Assembly (NCBI GenBank): GCA_023228295.1
Contig: JALOBP010000021.1
Span: forward strand, 1-37,064
Direction of reading: 5' to 3'
DNA length: 37,064 bases
Origin: Methanoregula sp.
GTDB lineage: Archaea > Halobacteriota > Methanomicrobia > Methanomicrobiales > Methanospirillaceae
Notes under the pieces: generated by a model
Told to the model about the DNA's origin: nothing
What the model saw: only the letters and a program-made list of their open reading frames with translations
Databases searched by the model: none
Position numbers and translations under genes: made by a program
In this document: piece by piece, positions 14,823 to 23,356 of the stretch
How positions within the stretch are numbered: the stretch's first letter is position 1
How the letters are laid out: each line of letters starts with the position of its first letter

Positions 14823-15662
14823 TCAGCTCAGGCAGGCAATTCTCTCTGCAAACATTTGAAAGGCACGGACCTGTTCCCTCTGCTCACCCTCAGCATGGAC
14901 AATGGAAACCGCATAGAGGAGGAGAAGGGCATTGTCCAGGGTTGTTGCATAGACCTGTTCCTGGTCGACGTTGTCCGGAGCGGGATAGAAGAGGGACGCA
15001 TACTGGCCATCGGAGAATTGCCGGAATCCTGCCGGGATTGCGGAACCTGATCCTCCCTGCGCGGCCTCGGCTGCAATGATGGCAAAGGCCGCTGCAAGAG
15101 CAGTATCCTCGTCTTTTGCGAGTTCCTGATAACAGGCCCCGGCAAGAGGGGCTGCCACCTCATATTCCCCGCGTGCGAAGCGGATAAAGACCCGCCCGGC
15201 ATCCGCAGCAATACCGGAGGTGACATCAGGTATAGCCTCGCGTACCCGGGCAATATACCCGGAAAGAGGGCCATCATCTTCCACCCTGCCGGGAAGAGGA
15301 GCAATATTCCCGAACCGGCGCTTGAGACGGATAAGCAGGATCGTCAGGCTTGTCGCATACAGGAGCTGCAGCACGATCCCGACCGATGAGTCCGAAGGGA
15401 CAAGAAAGAAGATGAACGCATAGATCGGGGTCGAGATGGCAACGATATCCTTCTTTGGGCGGATCCAGGCAAGATACGCCAGGATCGCAGACGCGATCAC
15501 GCACCCGATAGCAGGGTAATGGTAATCCAGCGTGAAGTTGAGTATGCCAGCAAGGATTGCGACAAACGCCCCGCCAAACGAGAGCAGAGGAACTCCAAGC
15601 TCCAGCCAGCGGTGCGGATTTTTTGGGGGGACAGATTCTGGTTCCATGATATATTCCGCCAT
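14823..15662 (-). CDS. Four-helix membrane protein of unknown function
   Basis: I do not recognise this family. The roughly 279-residue protein has four hydrophobic helices in its first half (starting near LLSFGGAFVAILAGILNF, AIGCVIASAILAYLAW, VAISTPIYAFIFFLV and SVGIVLQLLYATSLTILLI) and a soluble, helical, Ala-rich second half (about 145-279) beginning RRFGNIAPLPGRVEDD. The soluble part has no visible catalytic or metal-binding motif. Met 15662 (MAEYIMEPES) is preferred over GTG 15683; Met 15647 is also possible, and none has a strong ribosome site. It precedes, on the same strand, the HTH-PAS regulator, but 300 bases separate them, so they are probably separate units. It may be a lineage-specific membrane protein. 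Confidence 0.6.
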   Translation of the reverse strand: MAEYIMEPESVPPKNPHRWLELGVPLLSFGGAFVAILAGILNFTLDYHYPAIGCVIASAILAYLAWIRPKKDIVAISTPIYAFIFFLVPSDSSVGIVLQLLYATSLTILLIRLKRRFGNIAPLPGRVEDDGPLSGYIARVREAIPDVTSGIAADAGRVFIRFARGEYEVAAPLAGACYQELAKDEDTALAAAFAIIAAEAAQGGSGSAIPAGFRQFSDGQYASLFYPAPDNVDQEQVYATTLDNALLLLYAVSIVHAEGEQREQVRAFQMFAERIACLS

Positions 15663-15744
15663 ATGGTCGTCACGAGGGCGCACGATCCGCGTGCATGGCA
15701 GACCCTTGCCGGGAAAGCCGGCCCGGTGACGGCACGAAGTCAGG

Positions 15745-16299
15745 TTACTTTTTGATTTTTCTAATCGAGACGCAGTTGATTACAGGATCACCCGTAACAA
15801 TGTACCTGCGGATCACCTGGCCAAGGACTTCAACTACATCATTGACCTTCACATCTTCTTCTGGACTGGTGAACATCTTGACCGAGATCGCTCCGGACCG
15901 GTCTGCGACAAGGTACTGGGGGCGGTTTAAGAACTGGAAATAGACCCGCTCAACCACACCCTCGATCCGCACAGGTTTCCCAACCATATTCTCATTGACC
16001 AGTTTGACCCTCACGGTCTTTGCCTCAGCCTCATACTGGGGAGTTAGTTCCGTATACTGGCTGCGGCTCATGTAATTCAGGACAATCGGAATGACCAGCA
16101 GCATAAAGAGACAGGGAATCAGCCAGATGAGCTGGGACCGCACATCCGGGTTGTAAACGGATGTAATGAGTAAAAGGAGGGTAAAGACAACGAAAACCGC
16201 GATCGAGATAACTGAAGGCTTTACTTCGACGTTAGCAATCTTCATTGAAATTGATGTTTGCCGTGGATCTACTTCAGTGCTCCGATTATGTTTCGGCAT
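15745..16299 (-). CDS. Two-helix membrane protein with a C-terminal OB-fold-like domain
   Basis: This 184-residue protein has two adjacent transmembrane helices (about 32-50 and 58-75) followed by a cytoplasmic or external beta-rich domain (about 90-184) with the pattern of an OB-fold: VRVKLVNENMVGKPVRIEGV, VYFQFLNRPQYLVADRSGAISVKMF, VNDVVEVLGQVIRRY. This resembles single-domain OB modules of the NfeD or tRNA-anticodon-binding type; the ligand is not predictable. The N-terminus is uncertain: Met 16299 gives the longest product, Met 16245 removes a charged, low-complexity leader. The end lies 80 bases before the neighbouring membrane protein gene, on the same strand, so the two may be cotranscribed. 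Confidence 0.6.
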   Translation of the reverse strand: MPKHNRSTEVDPRQTSISMKIANVEVKPSVISIAVFVVFTLLLLITSVYNPDVRSQLIWLIPCLFMLLVIPIVLNYMSRSQYTELTPQYEAEAKTVRVKLVNENMVGKPVRIEGVVERVYFQFLNRPQYLVADRSGAISVKMFTSPEEDVKVNDVVEVLGQVIRRYIVTGDPVINCVSIRKIKK

Positions 16300-16447
16300 G
16301 ACAGGCCCCGGGCTGCGATCCGGGTCAATGACACGATCCCACGACCGGGTGTAAAGGCCGGGTGTAGTTCTCAGGATTCCGTCAGGGATAACTGGAACGG
16401 TTTACCACATACAGGAGAGTCTTTCGGGTAAGAAAGGAACAAGCAAT

Positions 16448-16455
16448 AAAAAAAA
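16448..16455 (-). terminator. Oligo-T terminator downstream of fdhC
   Basis: A8 on the plus strand gives a T8 tract on the fdhC strand, about 175 bases past the fdhC stop. The 329-base gap between fdhC and the OB-fold protein (16300-16628) contains this tract and no gene-like frame with a ribosome site. Confidence 0.4.
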
Positions 16456-16628
16456 CGAGTGCCCCGGGTGTTTATTCGGATGAGATGCGTCCGGACCACA
16501 GGGTGAAATGATGAGGCGACAATAATACGGGGGATGATGATACTACAACCTCCGCTATTGCGATTACGGAATTCTTGAGATTTGGATTGTTTTTCATAAA
16601 AAGATATGATTTGGATTGTGGTGAGAAA

Positions 16629-17507
16629 TTACTTTAATGCAGCAATCTCTTTCCGGAACGCGACCCAGTAGATCACACCGACGAAGAATAATCCTCCGAC
16701 AATGTTTCCAAGGGTTACCGGGATGATATTGGCAGTCCACATGGTAACCCAGTTGATGCTTGCATTGATCTTCGCCGGGTCGGTTACGAATCCCTGGGTA
16801 AAGATACCGGCGGGGATGAAGTACATGTTGGCGACACAGTGCTCGAATCCGCTGGAAACGAAGGCCATGATCGGGAACCAGATACCGAAGAACTTGCCCA
16901 CCGCGTCATCTGCACAGATACCGAGCAGAATAGCGAGGTTGACAAGCCAGTTGCAGGCGATGGCTTTGAGGAATGCAGAATAGAATCCCATCAGGCCGAC
17001 ATACCCTACTTTGGCACCGGCTATCGCAATCGCTCGCGAACCGAACGCAGTCACCGTTCCCACACCAGCTGCATCGAACGAGACGTACGGACCGTATGCA
17101 CAGATGTACGCAAAGACGATCGAGCCGATCAGGTTGCCGACATAGACGAAGAACCACAGGTTTGCAACTTCCATCCAGCTGACCTTGTGGATGAATGCTG
17201 CCATCGGGGCAAGCATTGCGTCACCAGTGAAGAGTTCTGCGCCGGTCAGGACCGTGATAATAAGACCGACCGGGAATACACAACCCAGAATTAACTGGGA
17301 GAAACCCGGGCTGGCAGTGCCGTAACGCATTGCTGCGTCCGTTGCCATAATACCTGTTGAACAAACCGTTGCAAGAGCGGCGCCCATAGCGATATATGCG
17401 CCGGACATGAATCCACGAAGGATCATGTTCCAGGCCGGCAGGCCGACTTTATACTTACCAGCATCTCCTGCCTTTGCAGTAATTGCTACCGGAGGATGAA
17501 ACACCAT
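16629..17507 (-). CDS. fdhC: Formate channel of the FNT family (FdhC)
   Basis: The 292-residue product is a pentameric-channel-type formate/nitrite transporter that would bring formate into the cell for FdhAB. Six transmembrane helices are visible. Family motifs are present: GAELFTGDAM in the second helix break, and SSGFEHCVANMYFIPAG and ANIIPVTLGNIVGG in the second half, covering the channel constriction and the central His region. ATG 17507 is preceded by GAGGTG at ideal spacing. It is monocistronic, 5.8 kb away from fdhAB, while in several methanogens fdhC precedes fdhAB directly. Its leader carries strong inverted repeats. Nitrite transport is possible for the family, but the fdhAB genes make formate most likely. 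Confidence 0.93.
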   Translation of the reverse strand: MVFHPPVAITAKAGDAGKYKVGLPAWNMILRGFMSGAYIAMGAALATVCSTGIMATDAAMRYGTASPGFSQLILGCVFPVGLIITVLTGAELFTGDAMLAPMAAFIHKVSWMEVANLWFFVYVGNLIGSIVFAYICAYGPYVSFDAAGVGTVTAFGSRAIAIAGAKVGYVGLMGFYSAFLKAIACNWLVNLAILLGICADDAVGKFFGIWFPIMAFVSSGFEHCVANMYFIPAGIFTQGFVTDPAKINASINWVTMWTANIIPVTLGNIVGGLFFVGVIYWVAFRKEIAALK

Positions 17508-17606
17508 TTTTTAACACACCTCTGAATCTATCACCTATACCAGCAAGTATCAATACGAATCTCGTATAGGTCAAAGAGATTTTCTGGTATGTTGTTATTA
17601 ATAAGT
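17508..17606 (-). promoter_or_regulatory. fdhC promoter and structured leader
   Basis: On the minus strand CTTATTAATAAC (17595-17606) is a TATA box placing the transcript start near 17570. At that point a perfect 8-bp repeat ACCTATAC/GTATAGGT (17564-17571 with 17533-17540) encloses a second perfect 6-bp hairpin ATACGA-gat-TCGTAT (17562-17567 with 17553-17558). The two stems share bases, so they exclude each other. Ribosome site GAGGTG (17517-17522) follows within TTCAGAGGTGTGT. The remaining gap to 17984 (about 380 bases) contains G-runs at about 17900 and no gene. Confidence 0.6.
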
Positions 17607-17984
17607 TTCGAATTGTTCGCCGGATAGCGCTGTGCATTGGATGAATAAACGGCCCTGATTTGCGGAATCCGGATAAACCAATGCTAAAAGAGTGTTAATT
17701 TTGGCATTTTTTGAGTACTTCCGGTTAATTCCAGAGTTTTCTGAACGGCTCACAACGGGTTCAAAAGCAGTATTCTGCAGGATTACGCCCGCCGCGCAGG
17801 GACATCCTCCCCGTAGATTCCGGCATGATTGCCCTAAAAACCACGTTCCTGCCAGTCCGGCTCATACAAGTGCAGGAAATTTCCAAGGGAGGGCATTTGT
17901 AAAGGGGGGGATTCAGGTCATTTTCATAATGTTCATCATCTGGTAATAGAGACTGATTACAGAAAAAAATCCTCAGGTACGGCA

Positions 17985-19025
17985 ATGAAGTGCTCTGCAA
18001 TAACCGGTGATATATTCGGCAATCACGACTGCAAAGGGCATAAAGAATGTCATGACCGGCTGGTCTCCATTCTCACCCGGCTGCCGGATAACCTGAAGAT
18101 CTACGAACCAATACCCGCGACGTTCGAAGATCTCCAGCGCGTGCATGTCCCGGGATATCTCACATGGCTCGAGAAACAATGCGTGAAGCATGTTGACTTC
18201 TGCCTTCTGGACAATTATATCTATACCGGAGGGTACCTGGAAAACAACCAGATTGTGCAGGGTTTCCTTGATCCCAATACTTACATCAATCCCTGTTCCT
18301 ACGAAGTGGCGACCTATGCTGCGGGGTCAGCCATCGATGCAGTTGACCGATCCATTGACGGTGAATGCTGTTTTGCACTGGTACGGCCGCCGGGTCACCA
18401 CGCGGAAACGGACCGTGCTATGGGATTCTGTCTCATGAATAATGCCGCTGTGGCGGCAGCACATGCTCTCATCAATGTCGACCGTGTCGCCATCATCGAC
18501 TGGGACACCCATCACGGGAACGGGACGCAGAATATTTTTTATGACAGCAACAACGTGCTCTACTGTTCGGTACACCAGAACGACACATTCCCACATACCG
18601 GGTTTATCGGGGAGACCGGGCGGCACGAGGGGGAAGGCTTCACGATCAATGCCCCGCTGAAACAGAACTCGGGTATTGCTGATTATGTTTCTGTTTTTTC
18701 TGAAATCTTTATGCCGGCTCTTCAGAAGTTCAGGCCGGATCTTGTGATCATATCTGCAGGCCAGGACATGCTCTCCGACGATCCGCTCGAATCGATGAAC
18801 CTGGTCCCGACAGACCTCAGCATACTGACGGCCATGGTCCGCGATGCAGCAGAACAATCCCTCACGTTTGTGCTGGAAGGAGGATACGGGCCATCTCATC
18901 CGGAAGCGATCCGGATTATTTTCGACACGCTTGAAAAAACCAGCCCGGCAAAAATGCCTGACAGCAAACCCGACGAGACAACACTTGAAACCGTCCGCCT
19001 CTTAAAAAAACTGCACCGGTTATAA
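17985..19025 (+). CDS. Histone deacetylase/acetoin-utilisation family hydrolase
   Basis: The 346-residue protein has the arginase-deacetylase fold of the class I/II histone deacetylase family, which removes acyl groups from lysine or small amines with a Zn ion. Conserved sites: RPPGHHAE with the His 138/139 pair, DWDTHHGNGT with Asp 174 and His 176 as likely Zn ligands, and ISAGQDM whose Asp is the third ligand, plus LEGGYG near the C-terminus. Its natural substrate is unknown; archaeal members include acetylpolyamine and protein deacetylases. ATG 17985 has only a weak upstream AGGTACGGCA stretch. It is monocistronic. Two GNAT-like proteins are encoded in this window, but no evidence pairs them with this enzyme. 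Confidence 0.88.
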   Translation: MKCSAITGDIFGNHDCKGHKECHDRLVSILTRLPDNLKIYEPIPATFEDLQRVHVPGYLTWLEKQCVKHVDFCLLDNYIYTGGYLENNQIVQGFLDPNTYINPCSYEVATYAAGSAIDAVDRSIDGECCFALVRPPGHHAETDRAMGFCLMNNAAVAAAHALINVDRVAIIDWDTHHGNGTQNIFYDSNNVLYCSVHQNDTFPHTGFIGETGRHEGEGFTINAPLKQNSGIADYVSVFSEIFMPALQKFRPDLVIISAGQDMLSDDPLESMNLVPTDLSILTAMVRDAAEQSLTFVLEGGYGPSHPEAIRIIFDTLEKTSPAKMPDSKPDETTLETVRLLKKLHRL

Positions 19026-19099
19026 TTGGGATTATTCATCCCGCCCGTTGCCACATAAAAACCGTTAAACACTTTATGCGGGCAGTATAACAGGTCAGC

Positions 19100-19552
19100 A
19101 TGGACCGGAAACTGCAGATCCTGCTTGGTGCAGGTATCATCATCACCATCATTTCACTTCTCGTCAGTATCTATCTGGCCGGGGTGGTTTTTATCATCCT
19201 CGTAGCCATTGTTATGTCGATGCTCATCATGCAGGACACCACCTTCCTGCCGGATATCATGGCAGAATTCAGCGATGATGCAAAATCAGTAGTCATCCGG
19301 AACTCGGGTAATGCCGTGGCAATGAAAATCCATGTTGCGATCGTGCCGACCAATATCGAGTTCGACCTTCATTCTCTTGCTGTGGAGGCAACATATCTCC
19401 ACCCTTTGGGGCAGATGTGCGAGGAGGTGAAGGTCGCGGTAAGTTTTGAAAACGAGAAGGGTACCACGTTCTCCCGCACGTACCGGTTATCGTCACTTGG
19501 AGGGGGTTTCGAGCCATTGAAACCGATGATCCCGATCTTTGGGTGGAAATAA
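19100..19552 (+). CDS. Membrane-anchored protein of unknown function
   Basis: The 150-residue protein has two N-terminal transmembrane helices (about 7-26 and 27-45) and a soluble beta-rich domain (about 58-150) that starts FSDDAKSVVIRNSGNAVAMKIHVAIVP. This part resembles extracytoplasmic Ig-like beta domains with paired strands and no catalytic residues. I do not recognise a named family. It follows the deacetylase gene by 74 bases on the same strand, with a TATA-like CTTTATG about 20-30 bases ahead of the start, so it may have its own promoter. A clear hairpin terminator follows. Confidence 0.55.
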   Translation: MDRKLQILLGAGIIITIISLLVSIYLAGVVFIILVAIVMSMLIMQDTTFLPDIMAEFSDDAKSVVIRNSGNAVAMKIHVAIVPTNIEFDLHSLAVEATYLHPLGQMCEEVKVAVSFENEKGTTFSRTYRLSSLGGGFEPLKPMIPIFGWK

Positions 19553-19554
19553 CT

Positions 19555-19583
19555 CCTGAAAACTCAGGCGTTTTTCCTTTTTT
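19555..19583 (+). terminator. Hairpin plus oligo-T terminator
   Basis: CCTGA-AAAC-TCAGG (19555-19568) forms a perfect 5-bp stem and is followed by TTTTT and TTTTTT tracts (19571-19583). It ends the 19100-19552 gene; its T tract just enters the end of the convergent GNAT gene. Confidence 0.6.
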
Positions 19584-20112
19584 ATGATGGCAGGAAGATC
19601 GTGCCGATCCCGGCCTTCCGGACCATCGGCTGGACCTCTGCACCTTCAAGATTACCCGCTGCCCAGGTATAGCGCTCGCGGATCGTTGCCGGCAGGTCCT
19701 TTTCAGGGATCGGTATAAAACCGAACCGGACATAGAACCCGGTGAGGTGGCTGACAGCATACATGTACAGGTCATCGTAGTGACATGCTTCCACGAGCGC
19801 GCCGACTGCCATGCTGGAGAATCGGTGGCCGCGGTGGGATGGCAGAGTCCAGATCCCGTCCACCTCAAGGCCGCCTCCATGCCTGCGACACCGTGCAAGC
19901 GAGACGAGAACGCCATCCAGGAATACCCCGAAGATCCGGTCCTGTGCAGGGTCACCGTTTGTTTCGTGGTAGTCCTTCCAGACGGTTGCCGCAAGGGAAA
20001 ATTCCGATACGGTAAGTTCCTTTACAACCGCCAGTTCGCACGCAGGCACATTGTGCAGAACCGGGACAATACGGGGGGCCGGATCAAATGGATCCGTAAT
20101 GACAGCGGTCAC
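19582..20112 (-). CDS. GNAT-fold N-acetyltransferase-like protein, paralogue of 5594-6256
   Basis: This 176-residue protein repeats the layout of the GNAT protein at 5594: a helical N-terminal part (VKELTVSEFSLAATVWKDYHE), then LVSLARCRRHGGGLEVDGIWTL, a helix after HRGHRFSSMAVGALVE, and the closing LTGFYVRFGFIPIPEKDLP. The loop HRGHRFSS replaces the more usual acetyl-CoA pyrophosphate loop (R/Q-x-x-G-x-G/A), with Arg-Gly-His-Arg-Phe, so acetyl-CoA binding is not certain. The start overlaps the kinase gene by ATGA (20109-20112), placing it third in a signalling operon. Substrate unknown. Confidence 0.7.
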   Translation of the reverse strand: MTAVITDPFDPAPRIVPVLHNVPACELAVVKELTVSEFSLAATVWKDYHETNGDPAQDRIFGVFLDGVLVSLARCRRHGGGLEVDGIWTLPSHRGHRFSSMAVGALVEACHYDDLYMYAVSHLTGFYVRFGFIPIPEKDLPATIRERYTWAAGNLEGAEVQPMVRKAGIGTIFLPS

Positions 20113-21527
20113 TTACCCATCCCCTCCACGCGGTATCCCTCGGACGGGATGATGATTTCGAACCGCGCACCCTTCCCGTAGATGCCGGTTTCGCGGATCG
20201 TCATGCCGGTAATCGAGATGATCTCATGTGCAAGGAAGAGGCCGCGGCCGTAACTGTCCTCGCGCTGGATGAATAGTGCCGCTTTTTGCATTTCCGGAAT
20301 GCCGGTCCCGTTGTCTTCGATGATGATGGCGCAGCCTTCGGGTCTGATATGATACGTGGCAATGATCTTTGTTGCCCCAGTCTCAGCTTTGAACGAGTTG
20401 TGGAGGATGTGGTAGAAAACCGTAGGGAGGTGGGGATCGGAGAAGACTTCGAGCCGTTCGGTCCAGGCATGGAAGACCACCCTGCCAATATCGATACGCC
20501 CGACAGCAGCCCCGAAAGCTTCCTGAACTGGAACCCATGCAGGCGGCGTTGCCCCGATATCGCGGTACTCGCGGGAAGTCTCGATCTGGCGCATGATACC
20601 ATTCGCAGATTCCTTGATGCCGACGATGAAGGTGATTACATCGGGGTCGTTGAACTTCATCACCCCGAGCCGGAGGTGGCCATAGAGGACAGCTAACTTC
20701 CGGGACAGGTCGTGCCGGAGGATACCGGAAAGGGTGTTGAGGCGGTTGCTGGTATTCTCAAGTGCAGTAGCGGTCATCACCTGGTCCGTGATATCCCGGA
20801 TGGACTCGATGGCACCGGTTACGTTGCCACGTGTATCCACCAGCGCGGTCGCCGAGAAACGGAGGTGCGCCCCCCGCCCGCCGTAGAACTGCGGGAGGAA
20901 GAGTTCTGAGACAAGTTTTTCTGATTCGCGGCGGATCGCCGGGTATTTCTTCTCGGGTATTTCTTCGCCTCCGACGATCAGACCGACCAGCATCGGGCGC
21001 CGTTCTCCGTAAAAGGCAAGCGCGTATTCAAAATTCCCCTGCCCCAGCATCTCGCCTTTCATCCTGCCGGTCATCTCCTCGACTGCCCGGTTCCATGCAA
21101 TGATCTTCCCCTCACGGTCAATGGCGAAGGTGGCGTCAGGCAGGAAGTCGATGATATCATGGAGCTGCTGTTCAGACTGTGCAAGGTTTCTTGCAAGCAG
21201 TGCAACAATACCACCGACAAGGACAAGGATTGCCAGGCGCGAGAGCGTGATGATATTTAATAGTGGTTCTGCGGGAGCAAACAGAACAACCAGGAGGGCG
21301 TAGATGGATGTGATGACGAACGCGAAGAGGAGGCCGCGCCGGGGATACCAGTAGGAAGCAAGGATAATGGGGAAATAGAGCAGGTGGGAGAGGACGAGCG
21401 TGATCCCGGCAATCATCCCGAACAGGTTAGCGCCGATTGTAACAAGGGACAGCACGAGAATTAACATGATACGGTGGCGGTGACGAGGTGTATTGAAAAG
21501 TGTGTAACCGGGAATTGGCAGTGTCAT
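20109..21527 (-). CDS. Membrane PAS-domain sensor histidine kinase
   Basis: The 472-residue protein has about four N-terminal transmembrane helices (20-110), a cytoplasmic PAS domain (about 125-245: LHDIIDFLPDATFAIDREGKIIAWNRAVEEMTG), a dimerisation/phosphoacceptor segment LSGILRHDLSRKLAVLYGHL whose His is the likely phosphorylation site, and an ATPase domain with the N-box FYHILHNSFKAE, G1 IEDNGTGIPE and GRGLFLAHEI. This is the methanogen-type PAS kinase with RHD in place of the more common SHELR box. There is no receiver domain; the next upstream gene carries one. The 88-base gap to that gene contains an oligo-T tract, so the two may be cotranscribed or may have separate promoters. Its signal is unknown. 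Confidence 0.85.
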   Translation of the reverse strand: MTLPIPGYTLFNTPRHRHRIMLILVLSLVTIGANLFGMIAGITLVLSHLLYFPIILASYWYPRRGLLFAFVITSIYALLVVLFAPAEPLLNIITLSRLAILVLVGGIVALLARNLAQSEQQLHDIIDFLPDATFAIDREGKIIAWNRAVEEMTGRMKGEMLGQGNFEYALAFYGERRPMLVGLIVGGEEIPEKKYPAIRRESEKLVSELFLPQFYGGRGAHLRFSATALVDTRGNVTGAIESIRDITDQVMTATALENTSNRLNTLSGILRHDLSRKLAVLYGHLRLGVMKFNDPDVITFIVGIKESANGIMRQIETSREYRDIGATPPAWVPVQEAFGAAVGRIDIGRVVFHAWTERLEVFSDPHLPTVFYHILHNSFKAETGATKIIATYHIRPEGCAIIIEDNGTGIPEMQKAALFIQREDSYGRGLFLAHEIISITGMTIRETGIYGKGARFEIIIPSEGYRVEGMGK

Positions 21528-21615
21528 CAGGAGACCTGTATTCTTCCGTTCGATGTTGGTCTAAAAAAAATGATTGCCTGTCATGGGGGAACGCAACACA
21601 GGTTCGCAGGAGCGG

Positions 21616-22941
21616 TTATGCCGGTGGCGTTTTCATGCTGCGGAAGGTACCGGGCGGGCAACGGACCTCGAACCGGGCACCAGCTCCTTCCGTGCCGGTC
21701 TCTTTGAGTGTGATACCCGTGATGGCAAGGATCTCACGGGAGAGGAACAGGCCGAGGCCCGAATCCATCCCGTACTCATAGGAGAACACCATCTCTTTCT
21801 TTGCCGCCGGGATGCCGACCCCGTCGTCCTCGCAGACAATGAGAGCGTCGGTGCCATCGACTTCAAGGATGAGGCGGACGGAGGTGAGATTTTTACCGTA
21901 TTTTATCGCATTGTCGATGAGATTGGCAAACACCTTCTCGATTAAGGGATCTGCAAAGATTTCCCGGTCGGGGGGTAGGGTGTTTACAATAGATATGGTT
22001 CCGGGAGTCGTGTGCTTTACGGCGGCACTCACCAGCGCGTGCAGGTTCTGCCACTGGGGTGCCTTTACCCCCACTTTCTGGTATTCTCCTGTAAACCTGA
22101 CCGCATTGAGGGTATGAGTTGCGATCTCCGCGGCAATGGCAACATGTCCCCATGCCTTCTCAACATCACGGTTGCGCAGGGACAGGGCAGATTCGAGAGA
22201 CTCATGCTGGGAGGTAAGCTGGTTGATGACGTCGTGCCGGGTGATACTTGCCATCAGGTTGAGTTTGGTGTTGGCCTCGTCAAGCGCTTTCTGCACCCGC
22301 TGACGTTCAATATTCTCCTGCGTCAGGCGGATATTTGACGTTTTTAAGTCCTCAACCACCTGCTGCAGCTGCTCGTTTAAGGTGCCAAGCCGGTCCTGTG
22401 CTTCGAGAAGTTCAGCATTCTTGCTGACTGCCACCTCATACGTGGAGAGGAGGATATTGAAGATCCGTAACCGGCCTGAAGAGACCGTGTAGGTGTTTCC
22501 ACCAACCGTCACCGGGAGCGCGGGAAGGTCCACGTCGGGATCCGGTTGTTGCATCGCGGTAAGGATTGTGGCAAGCCGGGTGCGGATATAGCCGGCATCA
22601 AAGGGTTTGATAATGAAATCATCAGCACCAGCAGCAAGGCCCCGGATCACGTCAGCCGGATCGAAAAGCTGGGTGACAAGGACAACCGGGATGCCGGCGG
22701 TTTTTTCTTCCCCCTTGATCCTGCGGCAGAGCTCGTACCCGTCAAGCCCGGGCATCACGACATCGGTGAAGATAATGGATGGACGGTCGATGGCGATCTG
22801 CTCGAGCGCCTCGTTACCGTTCTCCGCCAGCGTGACGCGGTAACCCTCGTTCTCGAGGATATGCCGGAGGTACTCGGCCTGCGTACGGCTGTCCTCGACA
22901 ACAAGGATCTTACGGATCGTTTTTTGGGGGGCGTCTGCCAT
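21616..22941 (-). CDS. Response-regulator/histidine-kinase hybrid protein
   Basis: The 441-residue cytoplasmic protein has an N-terminal receiver domain (about 9-128; Asp 60 in IIFTDVVMPGLDGY is the phosphoacceptor, Asp 17 and a Lys in FIIKPF complete the site), a connecting helical region with coiled-coil character (about 185-235, repeated EQLQQVVEDLK-type heptads), and a kinase domain with ITRHDVINQL and an ATPase part (ANLIDNAIKYGK, CEDDGVGIPAAKK, DSGLGLFLSREI). It can be phosphorylated at Asp 60 and itself signal through ATP hydrolysis. ATG 22941 follows GTGAGGA eight bases upstream; a Met 21 bases earlier is possible. It begins a minus-strand run of three genes. Confidence 0.87.
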   Translation of the reverse strand: MADAPQKTIRKILVVEDSRTQAEYLRHILENEGYRVTLAENGNEALEQIAIDRPSIIFTDVVMPGLDGYELCRRIKGEEKTAGIPVVLVTQLFDPADVIRGLAAGADDFIIKPFDAGYIRTRLATILTAMQQPDPDVDLPALPVTVGGNTYTVSSGRLRIFNILLSTYEVAVSKNAELLEAQDRLGTLNEQLQQVVEDLKTSNIRLTQENIERQRVQKALDEANTKLNLMASITRHDVINQLTSQHESLESALSLRNRDVEKAWGHVAIAAEIATHTLNAVRFTGEYQKVGVKAPQWQNLHALVSAAVKHTTPGTISIVNTLPPDREIFADPLIEKVFANLIDNAIKYGKNLTSVRLILEVDGTDALIVCEDDGVGIPAAKKEMVFSYEYGMDSGLGLFLSREILAITGITLKETGTEGAGARFEVRCPPGTFRSMKTPPA

Positions 22942-23356
22942 TTCTGGTTCCTCACATGCCAAGATTGTTCCTGTTCACGGGTTGCCGTTGCCACAATAGC
23001 AGGGTTGATCCGTCATGGTTCCACACTTCACTGTCTTCCGGGTAGGTGTTTCGGGATAATAAAACGTAGGCAGGGTAACACCATCAATGGTTACGGTGCC
23101 GTTGTCGTTATGGGGGGGAACCGGTTGGCAGAGGTCTGGTTTCCCGCGACAGCAGCCGGGACCTTGACAATTCCTTACAGCAGCAGGATCAACAGGATAT
23201 AACCACGGTACAGGGAACCGGTTTTATTATTTTGCATCCTTCACTCCATCAGCGGGATTTTCAGAGGGGCGTTCCAGAGAACAATACCGGCTCTCCAGTT
23301 TCTGGCATACAATGCTGACATAGAACCCCCAGAGAAAGCCGGAAAAAGGAGGTGGA
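22942..23356. other. Intergenic region between fdhB and the hybrid kinase gene
   Basis: This 415-base gap has no convincing gene. On the minus strand, GTTTTATTATCCC (23055-23066) is a possible TATA for the hybrid kinase. The perfect palindrome AACCGGTT occurs twice (23119-23126 and 23216-23223), 97 bases apart. The strand opposite to fdhB has T-rich segments (23221-23232), but no clear terminator hairpin could be assigned. Confidence 0.4.
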
